A program made the translations under genes and the position numbers. The notes below the pieces were generated by a model that saw only the letters and a program-made list of their open reading frames with translations, was not told the DNA's origin and ran no database searches. Shown here piece by piece: positions 1 to 7,670 of a DNA stretch of 64,000 bases. The first letter of the stretch is position 1. Each line of letters opens with the position of its first letter. Source of the stretch: Caproiciproducens faecalis (lineage in GTDB: Bacteria > Bacillota > Clostridia > Oscillospirales > Acutalibacteraceae). The stretch spans positions 186,001 through 250,000 of the forward strand of contig NZ_JAGFNZ010000003.1 of the NCBI RefSeq assembly GCF_019448085.1, written 5' to 3'.

Positions 1-450
1 CACCTGTTCCATTACCCACATCACGTCTGAAAAGCGGGAGGAAATCAGCTGGCCGGTAAAGTTGGAAACAGCCAGACAGGTCTGGTTCAGCTCATTGTAT
101 ACCGGTGTGGGAATCAGCAGAATCCGGGTGTCCTCTTCCGCCTCTATGTAAATATCGAAACTGATGTTTTTCAGCATGCAGGATGCCGAAAAGATACAGA
201 TATCCCGATCAAACAGGCGGTAAATGGTGATTTCCTTTCCCGCGTCGGAAAGGATAAAAGCGCGCAGATGTCCGCTGAGCACCAGAATCAGCCCCATGCA
301 GTCCTGTGCGCCGTCGTGGAGGCGCTCTCCTTTTTGATAGGAAGAACAGCCCACCGACTGTTCCAGCAGATTTTTCTGCTTTGGCGTCAGCTGTCCCCAG
401 AAGGGAAAAGCATCTCTCATAAAAGCAAGTTCTTGCGGTGTAACGGCCAT
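1..450 (-). CDS. Crp/Fnr-family transcriptional regulator, C-terminus cut off by window edge
   Basis: This is the N-terminal 150 residues of a Crp/Fnr-type regulator. The jelly-roll effector domain spans about residues 30-125, with the family pattern GLILVLSGHLRAF followed by GKEITIYRL. The family is usually near 220-230 residues, so the helix-turn-helix lies outside the window. The ATG at 450 has an AGGAGG ribosome site 8-9 bases upstream. Cysteines occur near residues 35, 54, 86 and 90, which would fit redox or thiol sensing, but that is inference. It sits next to trxA, trxB and a CoA-disulfide reductase whose promoters share a Crp-like palindrome, so it is the obvious candidate regulator of that set. 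Confidence 0.85.
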   Translation of the reverse strand, partial: MAVTPQELAFMRDAFPFWGQLTPKQKNLLEQSVGCSSYQKGERLHDGAQDCMGLILVLSGHLRAFILSDAGKEITIYRLFDRDICIFSASCMLKNISFDIYIEAEEDTRILLIPTPVYNELNQTCLAVSNFTGQLISSRFSDVMWVMEQV

Positions 451-534
451 TCTGGCTGCCTCCTCGTCGACCGTCAGCCGCGCGGGGCGGCTGATGTTCC
501 TTTTTAGGCTTATTATACTACAGAATGACAAAAG

Positions 535-564
535 AAAAAAGCCCCGCATCAGTCGATGCGGGGC
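535..564 (-). terminator. Intrinsic terminator downstream of trxA
   Basis: A perfect 10-bp stem (GCCCCGCATC at 541-550, its complement at 555-564) with a 4-base loop is followed on the minus strand by six T (535-540). It ends the trxA transcript and abuts the promoter region of the minus-strand regulator gene. Confidence 0.85.
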
Positions 565-648
565 TTGAGGCTGTCGATAAAGTCGCTTTTGTTTTTGGCT
601 CCCCCTTTGAGAGAGGTTCTCATTGGATTTCGCGTCTTTCGGGTTTGT

Positions 649-966
649 TTATTGGACCATGCTCAGGATGGATTCCTTGCTTTTGGTGCCGACGGAGGAA
701 GTAACGACTTTTCCGTCCTTCATAACAACAAGGGTCGGGATGCTCATGACGCCGAACTGGGCGGCGAGCTCCGGCTGCTCATCCACATTGACCTTGCCCA
801 CTTTAACGGTGGCCTCGGCTTCATCGGCAATTTCGTCCACAATGGGCGAAACCATGCGGCAAGGTCCGCACCAGGGCGCCCAGAAATCAATAAGTACCGT
901 CTTGTCGGAATTGACCGCTTCCTGTGTAAAATTATCTTTTGTCAATGTTAAAACTGGCATCTTCAT
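649..966 (-). CDS. trxA: Thioredoxin
   Basis: This 105-residue protein is full length for a classical cytoplasmic thioredoxin. The active site WCGPC is at residues 32-36 inside the usual FWAPWCGPCR context, and the cis-proline is visible in SIPTLVV. It reduces protein disulfides using electrons from a thioredoxin-reductase-type flavoprotein, and the gene directly upstream (trxB-like) is the natural partner. It has its own promoter in the 81-base gap, with a Crp-like operator overlapping the trxB stop codon, and ends at the hairpin at 541-564. The start ATG at 966 has a GGAG ribosome site. Confidence 0.97.
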   Translation of the reverse strand: MKMPVLTLTKDNFTQEAVNSDKTVLIDFWAPWCGPCRMVSPIVDEIADEAEATVKVGKVNVDEQPELAAQFGVMSIPTLVVMKDGKVVTSSVGTKSKESILSMVQ

Positions 967-1010
967 TCTCCTTTATCCATGTTCAAATTAGATTTTCTGT
1001 TTGTGACCTT

Positions 1011-1052
1011 ATTATATGCCAAATAATGAATTTCTTCCGTGACTAAATCACG
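1011..1052 (-). promoter_or_regulatory. trxA promoter with Crp-like operator
   Basis: On the minus strand the palindrome CGTGATTTAGTCACG (1052-1038, two TGA-type arms spaced by 5) is followed by an extended -10 GCATATAAT, with the hexamer at 1016-1011. There is no good -35; the operator lies where it should be, centred near -41. That is the class II activator position. The operator overlaps the trxB stop codon. Confidence 0.65.
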
Positions 1053-1932
1053 TTTTGACAGAATCGCCTGTTTTTTTGCGGCCGCGCAGATATTGAATCG
1101 CGCTGGTTGCCGCCCTTGCGCCGTCGTAAACCGCTTTGGAAATCTGGTACATGCCGCCGGTGCAGTCGCCCGCTGCGTACAATCCGGGAATGCTCGTCTG
1201 CATGCTGTCGTTGACAACGATTCGGCTGCCTTCGGTTTCAGCGCCCATGGTACGGGCAAAATCCGCGCTGGAAGCCACGCCCAGTGCAATAAACAATCCG
1301 CTCAGCGGCTGAGTGGAGCCGTCACGGAAAGCGATGGACTCCAAAACGCTGTCCCCCCGCAGCGCCTCAATTTCCTTTGTAATGACGGAAATCTGTTCGG
1401 GAAATTGAGCGGAAGGTGTACGGCCGTTGGTCAGCACCGTGACGGAACCGACCACGGGCAGAAGCTCGCTTGCCTCATGAAGGGCATAGTCCCCGTCCCC
1501 GAGCACGGCCACGGCTTTTCCGCGGTAGAAAAACGCGTCGCAGACAGCACAGTAGCTGACGCCTTTCCCCTCGAATTTGCTGAGCCCTTCAATCCGCGGC
1601 ACTTTTCTGGAAGCGCCCGTCGCAAGAATGACGCAGGGAGCCTGGTAGGTACCCTGTTTGGACTGAACGGTAAACTCTCCGTCATAGCTGACGCCTAAAA
1701 CCTCGTCGCTGATAACGGAAACCCCAAGCCTCGCGGCCTGGTCAATTCCGTTTTGCACCAGCTGCTCGCCGGAAATAGGGGCGGGAAAGCCGTAATAATT
1801 TTCGATTTCCCCCGCCTTGGACAAAGCCCCGCTGTCGCGTCCTATTACAATCGTGTCCAGCCCGGCCCGTGCCGTATAGGCAGCCGAGGAAATTCCGGCG
1901 GGACCGTTTCCCAAGATGATGATATCAGCCAT
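1048..1932 (-). CDS. trxB: Thioredoxin-reductase-like FAD oxidoreductase
   Basis: This 294-residue flavoprotein has the fold of low-molecular-weight thioredoxin reductases. The FAD dinucleotide motif is GNGPAG (8-13), the redox pair is C128-A-V-C131, and the late FAD motif is YAAGDC. Two departures matter. The active site reads CAVCDA rather than CATCDG. In the second nucleotide domain, GDGDYA (145-150) is kept, but the HRRxxxR motif that binds the NADPH 2'-phosphate is replaced by TNGRTPS near 168-174. It may therefore use NADH or a ferredoxin-type donor; ferredoxin-linked reductases of this shape are known in clostridia. It is transcribed just ahead of trxA from its own operator-bearing promoter. 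Confidence 0.88.
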   Translation of the reverse strand: MADIIILGNGPAGISSAAYTARAGLDTIVIGRDSGALSKAGEIENYYGFPAPISGEQLVQNGIDQAARLGVSVISDEVLGVSYDGEFTVQSKQGTYQAPCVILATGASRKVPRIEGLSKFEGKGVSYCAVCDAFFYRGKAVAVLGDGDYALHEASELLPVVGSVTVLTNGRTPSAQFPEQISVITKEIEALRGDSVLESIAFRDGSTQPLSGLFIALGVASSADFARTMGAETEGSRIVVNDSMQTSIPGLYAAGDCTGGMYQISKAVYDGARAATSAIQYLRGRKKTGDSVKT

Positions 1933-1959
1933 CGTTTCACCTTCTCTTTTGATTGTTTT

Positions 1960-2001
1960 ATTATATGCAAAAAAAATCGTTTATTCTGTGACATGGTCAC
2001 A
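1960..2001 (-). promoter_or_regulatory. trxB promoter with Crp-like operator
   Basis: A perfect palindromic operator, TGTGACCATGTCACA on the minus strand (2001-1987), is centred 34 bases upstream of the end of the -10 TATAAT (1965-1960, within GCATATAAT). The spacing is identical to that at trxA. No -35 consensus is seen, which fits activator-dependent transcription. Confidence 0.7.
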
Positions 2002-2019
2002 TCCAACCCTCTTGTGTTA

Positions 2020-2061
2020 TGTGATTTAGTCACGGAATCCTATCTTCATTTATGATAACAT
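2020..2061 (+). promoter_or_regulatory. CoA-disulfide reductase promoter with Crp-like operator
   Basis: The operator TGTGATTTAGTCACG (2020-2034) differs from the trxA operator at one base. It is centred 34 bases before the end of a -10-like TAACAT (2056-2061), preceded by an extended -10 TG. It is divergent from the trxB promoter, so two operators lie back to back in the shared intergenic region. Confidence 0.62.
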
Positions 2062-2065
2062 AAAA

Positions 2066-2147
2066 GTGTAAAAATTTACACAAATATTTGATTAAAAGTA
2101 AAAGAGCCGTCTTCAGAAAAGAAGCAAATGCTTTTCGGGAATCGGCT
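2066..2147 (+). promoter_or_regulatory. Inverted repeats in the 5' leader of the CoA-disulfide reductase gene
   Basis: Two inverted repeats follow the inferred start of transcription: GTGTAAA/TTTACAC (2066-2081), and an imperfect stem-loop closed by AGCCG/CGGCT (2105-2147) with an inner GAAAAG/CTTTTC pairing. No terminator T-run follows. Their role is unknown. Confidence 0.3.
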
Positions 2148-2184
2148 GACATTGACTGATCTATTAAGGAGAGGTGGAAATACA

Positions 2185-4635
2185 ATGAAGGTACTGATTG
2201 TCGGTGGTGTAGCGGGCGGAGCGGGCGCGGCCACCAGGCTGCGCAGGCAGAGCGAAGACGCCCAGATTATTCTGTTCGAAAAAGGCGAGTACATTTCTTA
2301 CGCAAACTGCGGTCTTCCCTACTATATTGGGGGAATCATCAAGGAAAAGGAAAAGCTGATTGTCACACAGCCGGAGCTGCTGCGCAGCAGATTCCGCATT
2401 GATGTGCGCACAAAGAGCGAGGTCGTAAAAATAGACCGCGAAAAAAAGACCGTGACCGTACAGAATCACGCGGACGGCACCGTTTATGAAGAAAGCTACG
2501 ACAAACTGATTCTGTCTCCCGGCGCGGTACCGAAGCGCCCGAATCTTCCCGGCATAGACAGCGAGGGAATTTTTACGCTTCGCACGGTGCCGGACACCTA
2601 TCAGATTGACGCCTATATAAAGGAAAAGAACGCAAAAACGGCGGTGGTGGTCGGCGCGGGCTTTATCGGGGTGGAAATGGCCGAAAATCTGAAGGAGCGC
2701 GGCCTTGACGTTACCATTGTTGAATTTCTGGATCAGGCGATTGCCTCCCTTGACCCGGAAATGGCGGCGATTCTTCACCGCCACATGAGAGAAAACGGAA
2801 TTAAATTACTGTTCGGTACGGGAGTGCAGGGCTTTGAAAAGGGCGACGGACTGAAAGTGAAGCTGACCGGCGACCGGGAAATTCCGGCAGATGTGGTGAT
2901 TCTGAGCATCGGCGTCGCACCAGACAGCCGCCTTGCCAAAGAAGCCGGGCTGGAACTGGGGGTCGGCGGCAGTATTCAAGTTGACGATACCTTTGCAACC
3001 TCCGATCCGGATATTTTCGCGGTCGGCGACGCAATTTCCGTGCGTCAGATCGTTACCGGGGACAAAACGCTGATTCCCCTTGCCGGGCCCGCCAACAAAC
3101 AGGGACGACTCGCCGGAGACAATGTGCTGGGGCAGAGAATCACAAAGGACAGCGGCGTACAGGGCAGCGCGGTATTAAAGGTTTTTGACATGACCGCCGC
3201 CTCCACCGGGCTGAATGAAAAGCAGCTGAAGGCACAGAAAGTTCCGTATCAGAAAACTTATGTCCATCCTTCCAGCCACGCGGGGTACTACCCCGGCTCC
3301 TCGCAGCTCAGCATGAAACTGCTGTTTGCGCCGGACGGAAAAATCCTGGGCGCGCAGGCGGTCGGCTTTGACGGCGTGGAGAAACGCATTGACGTGCTTG
3401 CCACCGCGCTTCGGCTTGGCGGAACGGTTTACGACCTTGAAAAGCTGGAGCTTTGTTATGCCCCTCCGTATTCTTCGGCAAAGGATCCGGTCAACATGCT
3501 GGGCTTTACGGCGGCCAATATCCTGCGCGGCGACGTAAAAGTATTCCACTTTGACGAGGTGGATTCCCTTGACCGCGAAAAAGTTACTCTGCTGGACGTA
3601 AGAACACCCGATGAAATGAAAATGGGTACATTGGACGGCGCGGCGGGAATTCCGCTGGACAGTCTGCGCGAGCGGATGAGTGAACTGCCAAAGAACAAAC
3701 CGGTGTACGCGTTCTGTCAGGTGGGCCTGCGCGGATACCTTGCCGCAAGGATTCTGGTGCAGAACGGCTACGACGTCTACAACCTCAGCGGCGGATACAA
3801 GACCTATATTACCGCTAAGGGCGATCAAGAGAGTCCGACGGGCGCCGACTGTGTCGGCGTAAAAAAAAACAGTAACGGCGCAGAAGCTGTAAAATCCGCC
3901 TGCTGTCAAGAGGCAAAAATGATTGAGGTGGACGCCTGCGGTCTGCAGTGCCCTGGCCCGATCATGAAAGCCTCTGAAGGGATCAAAAGCATCAAAGACG
4001 GCGACTGCCTTGTGATCCGGGCCACGGACCCGGCGTTTGCCTCAGACATCAGCGTCTGGTGCGAAAGAACGGGGAACCTGCTGCTCGGCGTACAGCGCGA
4101 CGGTGCAACTTATACGGTACGGATTCAAAAAGGCGCGCAGGCGCCCGCGGTTGCGGCGCCGAGCGGGAACGACAAAAGCATGGTGGTGTTCAGCGGCGAT
4201 CTGGACAAAGCGCTTGCGGCGCTCATTATTGCCAACGGCGCGGCTTCCATGGGCAGAAAGGTTACGATGTTCTTTACCTTCTGGGGATTGAACATTTTGC
4301 GAAAAAGCGAAAAGGTTTCTGTGAAAAAGAACTTTATAGAGAACATGTTCGGCATCATGATGCCGCGCGGAAGCAAAAAGCTGGGGCTGTCTAAAATGAA
4401 TATGATGGGGATGGGCTCCAAAATGATCCGCGGGGTCATGAAAAGCAAAAATGTCACTTCGCTGGAGGAACTTCTCCGCTCCGCTATGGACAGCGGGGTA
4501 AAGATTGTTGCCTGCCAGATGTCCATGGATATTATGGGGATTAGACCGGAGGAACTGATCGACGGGGTGGAAATCGCCGGTGTGGCTACTTTCCTCGGTT
4601 CCGCAGAGCAGTCTGACACCAACCTGTTTATTTAG
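2185..4635 (+). CDS. CoA-disulfide reductase fused to rhodanese, TusA-like and DsrE-like domains
   Basis: This 816-residue protein has four modules. Residues 1-440 are a pyridine-nucleotide-disulfide oxidoreductase of the CoA-disulfide reductase type, with FAD motif VGGVAGGAGA and the single redox cysteine C42 in YANCGLPYY. About 455-540 is a rhodanese domain with the persulfide cysteine near 510 in FCQVGLRG. About 578-650 is a TusA/SirA-like domain with the CPGP motif. About 665-816 is a DsrE/DsrF-like domain. Known relatives reduce CoA disulfides, per- and polysulfides, so a sulfane-sulfur relay within one chain is likely. The ATG at 2185 is chosen because AAGGAGAGGTGG lies just upstream. 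It has its own operator-bearing promoter and a terminator at 4691. Confidence 0.9.
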   Translation: MKVLIVGGVAGGAGAATRLRRQSEDAQIILFEKGEYISYANCGLPYYIGGIIKEKEKLIVTQPELLRSRFRIDVRTKSEVVKIDREKKTVTVQNHADGTVYEESYDKLILSPGAVPKRPNLPGIDSEGIFTLRTVPDTYQIDAYIKEKNAKTAVVVGAGFIGVEMAENLKERGLDVTIVEFLDQAIASLDPEMAAILHRHMRENGIKLLFGTGVQGFEKGDGLKVKLTGDREIPADVVILSIGVAPDSRLAKEAGLELGVGGSIQVDDTFATSDPDIFAVGDAISVRQIVTGDKTLIPLAGPANKQGRLAGDNVLGQRITKDSGVQGSAVLKVFDMTAASTGLNEKQLKAQKVPYQKTYVHPSSHAGYYPGSSQLSMKLLFAPDGKILGAQAVGFDGVEKRIDVLATALRLGGTVYDLEKLELCYAPPYSSAKDPVNMLGFTAANILRGDVKVFHFDEVDSLDREKVTLLDVRTPDEMKMGTLDGAAGIPLDSLRERMSELPKNKPVYAFCQVGLRGYLAARILVQNGYDVYNLSGGYKTYITAKGDQESPTGADCVGVKKNSNGAEAVKSACCQEAKMIEVDACGLQCPGPIMKASEGIKSIKDGDCLVIRATDPAFASDISVWCERTGNLLLGVQRDGATYTVRIQKGAQAPAVAAPSGNDKSMVVFSGDLDKALAALIIANGAASMGRKVTMFFTFWGLNILRKSEKVSVKKNFIENMFGIMMPRGSKKLGLSKMNMMGMGSKMIRGVMKSKNVTSLEELLRSAMDSGVKIVACQMSMDIMGIRPEELIDGVEIAGVATFLGSAEQSDTNLFI

Positions 4636-4690
4636 GAACCATTCGGGTTTTGGAAGGATTCCCGGCCTTCGGTCATATTGCACAGGGAAT

Positions 4691-4735
4691 GCGCTTTGGG
4701 GTGGGTGATTATCACCTGCTCCAAAGCGCTTTTTA
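4691..4735 (+). terminator. Terminator after CoA-disulfide reductase gene
   Basis: GCGCTTTGG pairs with CCAAAGCGC across a 20-base internal region that itself contains GGTG/CACC pairing, and is followed by a TTTTT run. Confidence 0.8.
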
Positions 4736-4792
4736 TACAAATTGTCAGATTTTGCTTTACAAAAAGTGGCAGGCGGATGGGTTCTATATCCA

Positions 4793-4821
4793 TTGACAAA
4801 TCGGAATAGCCGGTGTAAAAT
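4793..4821 (+). promoter_or_regulatory. Vegetative promoter of the glycerol-3-phosphate operon
   Basis: TTGACA (4793-4798), a 17-base spacer, and TAAAAT (4816-4821). Transcription would start near 4828, leaving a leader of about 125 bases that holds the hairpin at 4859. Confidence 0.8.
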
Positions 4822-4858
4822 ATACACAGAAATTGAATACAAAAGCATGGAGATTTTT

Positions 4859-4912
4859 GAGTAATGCTGAATTTAACCGTAACTGGTTAAATTTGCGTTG
4901 CTCTTTTTTTAT
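4859..4912 (+). promoter_or_regulatory. Leader terminator, probable GlpP antitermination target
   Basis: A long stem forms inside the leader: GAGTAATGC and AATTTAACC pair (with two G-U pairs and a small bulge) with GGTTAAATT and GCGTTGCTC around the loop GTAACT. It is followed by seven T, which is a complete intrinsic terminator before the first gene. In Bacillus, GlpP with glycerol-3-phosphate allows read-through of such a terminator ahead of glpD. A glpP homologue sits just downstream of this operon, so the same control is inferred. Confidence 0.7.
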
Positions 4913-4953
4913 TGCTTTTAAGACAAAATCAGCATTCAGAAAGGATGTCTATT

Positions 4954-6402
4954 ATGTATGATGTAGCAATTATCGGCTGCGGCGTCATCGGGGCGGCAAC
5001 TGCTTACGAGCTTTCCCGCTACGACCTGAAGATTGCCGTTTTGGAAAAGGAAAACGACATTGCCGACGGCACAACCAAGGCGAACAGCGCCATTGTCCAC
5101 GCGGGGTATGATCCGGAGCCCGGCACAGCGATGGCAAGGCTTAATGTTCTGGGCAACGCCATGATTGAAGATATTGCGAAAAAACTGAATGTTCACTATC
5201 AGAAATGCGGGTCATTGGTTCTGGCATTTAATGAGGACGACCTGCATATGATTTACCGGCTTTACAGGCAGGGCGTTATAAACGGCGTGCCCGGCGTCCG
5301 GATTCTGAACGCAAGGGAAACCCTTGATATGGAACCGAATTTAAGCACGGAGGTCATGGGCGCCCTGTACGCACCGTCCGGCGCGATCGTCAGCCCGTGG
5401 GAGCTGTGCATTGCCATGGCGGATACCGCCAAGCGCAACGGGGTGGACTTCTTCCTCAACAGCAAGGTGGACCGCATTGAGCGCACCGGTACGTCGTACC
5501 GCCTGCACTGCGGCGACAAAGTGTACGAAGCGGCCCGCGTGGTCAACGCGGCAGGCCTTCATTCCGACGATGTCCACAATCTGGTGGCGGACGTTCCGGA
5601 GTTTAAAATCATCCCGAGCAAGGGGCAGTATTATCTGTTGGATAAAAGCCAGGGCAGCCTGGTCAGCAAAGTCATCTTCCAGTGCCCCAGCAAGGTGGGA
5701 AAAGGCGTTCTGGTATCCCCGACCGTACACGGAAACCTGATTGTCGGGCCGGACGCGGTGGAAATTGACAGCGACGACGATGTTTCCACCACCCAGCAGG
5801 GACTTGACTTTGTCCGTGAAACAGCGGTGAAGTCCGTTCCGGGCATCAATTTCCGCGACTCCATCCGCAATTTCGCGGGGGTTCGCGCACAGAGCGAGCG
5901 GTCGGACTTCATTATTGAGGAATCGACTTCCGCAAAGGGCTTTATCAATCTGGCCGGCATCAAGTCGCCCGGCCTGACCAGCGCCCCGGCCATTGCGCTT
6001 GACTGCATCAAGCTTTTGGAAAAAACGGGCGTGTATCTGAAGAAAAAAGAACATTTTATAGAGGAAAGACAGAAAGTCAACTTCAAATCCCTGTCCCCGG
6101 AGGAAAAAGCGGCTCTGATCGAGAAAAATCCGCTTTACGGCAGAGTGATCTGCCGCTGCGAAACCATTACGGAGGGTGAGATCGTTGACGCGATTCACAG
6201 CCCGATTACTCCGCGCACCGTGGACGCGATCAAAAAGAGGTGCAACGCCGGTATGGGGCGCTGCCAGGGCGGCTTCTGCGGCCCGCGTGTACAAGAAATT
6301 CTCGCCAGGGAGTTAGGAATTCCGCTGGAAGAAGTGCTTCTGAACAAGGAAGGCACTTACATTCTGACCGGAGAGACGAAAAAGGGAGGAGTACAGCAAT
6401 GA
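4954..6402 (+). CDS. GlpA-like FAD-dependent oxidoreductase with C-terminal [2Fe-2S] BFD domain
   Basis: The 482-residue protein opens with the FAD motif IIGCGVIGAA and a DAO-type catalytic domain to about residue 370. A BFD-like domain follows (about 393-450) with cysteines in CRCE and CNAGMGRCQGGFC, which is expected to bind a 2Fe-2S cluster. It is probably the catalytic subunit of an anaerobic glycerol-3-phosphate dehydrogenase that makes dihydroxyacetone phosphate. The start at 4954 is favoured over 4945 because AGAAAGG is then 9 bases away. It overlaps the next gene by ATGA. The gene set GlpA-like, GlpB-like, DUF1667 is a known clostridial arrangement. Confidence 0.88.
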   Translation: MYDVAIIGCGVIGAATAYELSRYDLKIAVLEKENDIADGTTKANSAIVHAGYDPEPGTAMARLNVLGNAMIEDIAKKLNVHYQKCGSLVLAFNEDDLHMIYRLYRQGVINGVPGVRILNARETLDMEPNLSTEVMGALYAPSGAIVSPWELCIAMADTAKRNGVDFFLNSKVDRIERTGTSYRLHCGDKVYEAARVVNAAGLHSDDVHNLVADVPEFKIIPSKGQYYLLDKSQGSLVSKVIFQCPSKVGKGVLVSPTVHGNLIVGPDAVEIDSDDDVSTTQQGLDFVRETAVKSVPGINFRDSIRNFAGVRAQSERSDFIIEESTSAKGFINLAGIKSPGLTSAPAIALDCIKLLEKTGVYLKKKEHFIEERQKVNFKSLSPEEKAALIEKNPLYGRVICRCETITEGEIVDAIHSPITPRTVDAIKKRCNAGMGRCQGGFCGPRVQEILARELGIPLEEVLLNKEGTYILTGETKKGGVQQ

Positions 6403-7670
6403 TAACGGAAACTTATGATTTAGTCGTCGTCGGCGGCGGCCCGGCAGGGCTTGCGGCCGCTCTGGAGGGTTACAGCAACGGCGCTCAAAGTGTGCTGATT
6501 CTGGAGCGTGACAAGGAGCTGGGCGGCATCCTCAACCAGTGTATTCACAACGGATTCGGTCTCCATTACTTTAAAGAAGAGCTGACCGGCCCCGAATACG
6601 CCCAGCGGTTCGTCGATATGCTGCGCGACACCAATGTGCAGGTGAAGCTGGACACCATGGTGCTGGAAATTACGCGCGGCAAACAGATTCACTGCATGAA
6701 CAGCAAAGACGGCTACATGGTGATTCAGGCCAAGGCAATTGTACTGGCAATGGGCTGCCGCGAAAGAACGCGCGGTGCCATCGCGATTCCGGGCGACCGT
6801 CCCGCGGGCATTTTTACCGCGGGTACCGCGCAGCGCTACGTCAATATGGAAGGCTACATGGTCGGCAAAAGGGTCATCATCCTCGGCTCCGGCGACATCG
6901 GGCTGATTATGGCGCGCCGCATGACGCTGGAGGGCGCAAAGGTGCTTGCCTGCGTGGAGCTGATGCCGTACTCCAACGGACTGAACCGCAACATTGTGCA
7001 GTGCCTGAAGGATTATGATATTCCGCTTTACCTTGCCCATACCATTACGGATATTCAGGGAGACGGCAGGGTGGAAAAGGTTGTGGTGTCCAAGGTGGAC
7101 GAAAACAGAAAGCCGATTCCGGGAACGGAAATGACCTTTGACTGTGACACGGTTCTGCTTTCCGTCGGACTGATTCCGGAAAACGAGCTTTCCAAGTCCG
7201 CGGGACTGGCAATGGACAGACGCACCAGCGGCCCGGTCGTGTTTGAAAACATGGAAACCTCCATACAGGGGATTTTCGCCTGCGGCAACGTGGTGCATGT
7301 GCACGATCTGGTGGACTTCGTAACGGCGGAAAGCCAGCGGGCCGGACGCGCCGCCGGAAAATATATTGCGGGCGGGGAACAGAAATCCGAAAGTTTGCTG
7401 GAAGTACAGAACGGCAGCTGTGTCAATTATACGGTTCCGCAGAAAATCCGCACGGAAAATGTGGAAAAGGCGGCGGAAATTTTCTTCCGCGTCAACAATG
7501 TTTATAAAAATGTTGTGATTAAAGTAACCGACGGCGATCACGAAATCGTCAGGTTTAAAAGAGAGCATATGGCGCCGGGAGAAATGGAGAAGATCACGGT
7601 TCCCAAGGCGCTGCTGGAAAATATTGCGGGTACGCTGACCGTTTCGGTCGGGAAGGAGGAAACAGCATGA
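6399..7670 (+). CDS. GlpB-like NAD(P)/FAD-dependent oxidoreductase
   Basis: The protein has 423 residues with the FAD motif VVGGGPAGLAAA near residue 10, a second dinucleotide fold with ILGSGDIGLIMARR near residue 160, and a late FAD motif FACGNVVHVHD. It resembles the flavin subunit that accompanies GlpA-like dehydrogenases and likely passes electrons from the dehydrogenase onward. Translation is coupled to the upstream gene (ATGA overlap at 6399) and to the downstream gene (ATGA at 7667). A GGGAGGA ribosome site precedes the start. Confidence 0.85.
   Translation: MITETYDLVVVGGGPAGLAAALEGYSNGAQSVLILERDKELGGILNQCIHNGFGLHYFKEELTGPEYAQRFVDMLRDTNVQVKLDTMVLEITRGKQIHCMNSKDGYMVIQAKAIVLAMGCRERTRGAIAIPGDRPAGIFTAGTAQRYVNMEGYMVGKRVIILGSGDIGLIMARRMTLEGAKVLACVELMPYSNGLNRNIVQCLKDYDIPLYLAHTITDIQGDGRVEKVVVSKVDENRKPIPGTEMTFDCDTVLLSVGLIPENELSKSAGLAMDRRTSGPVVFENMETSIQGIFACGNVVHVHDLVDFVTAESQRAGRAAGKYIAGGEQKSESLLEVQNGSCVNYTVPQKIRTENVEKAAEIFFRVNNVYKNVVIKVTDGDHEIVRFKREHMAPGEMEKITVPKALLENIAGTLTVSVGKEETA

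Noticed and set aside
4945-4953. Earlier ATG starts for the GlpA-like protein
   Set aside because: The ATG at 4945 would be abutting the AGAAAGG site; the 4954 start has normal spacing and begins at the FAD motif as homologues do.
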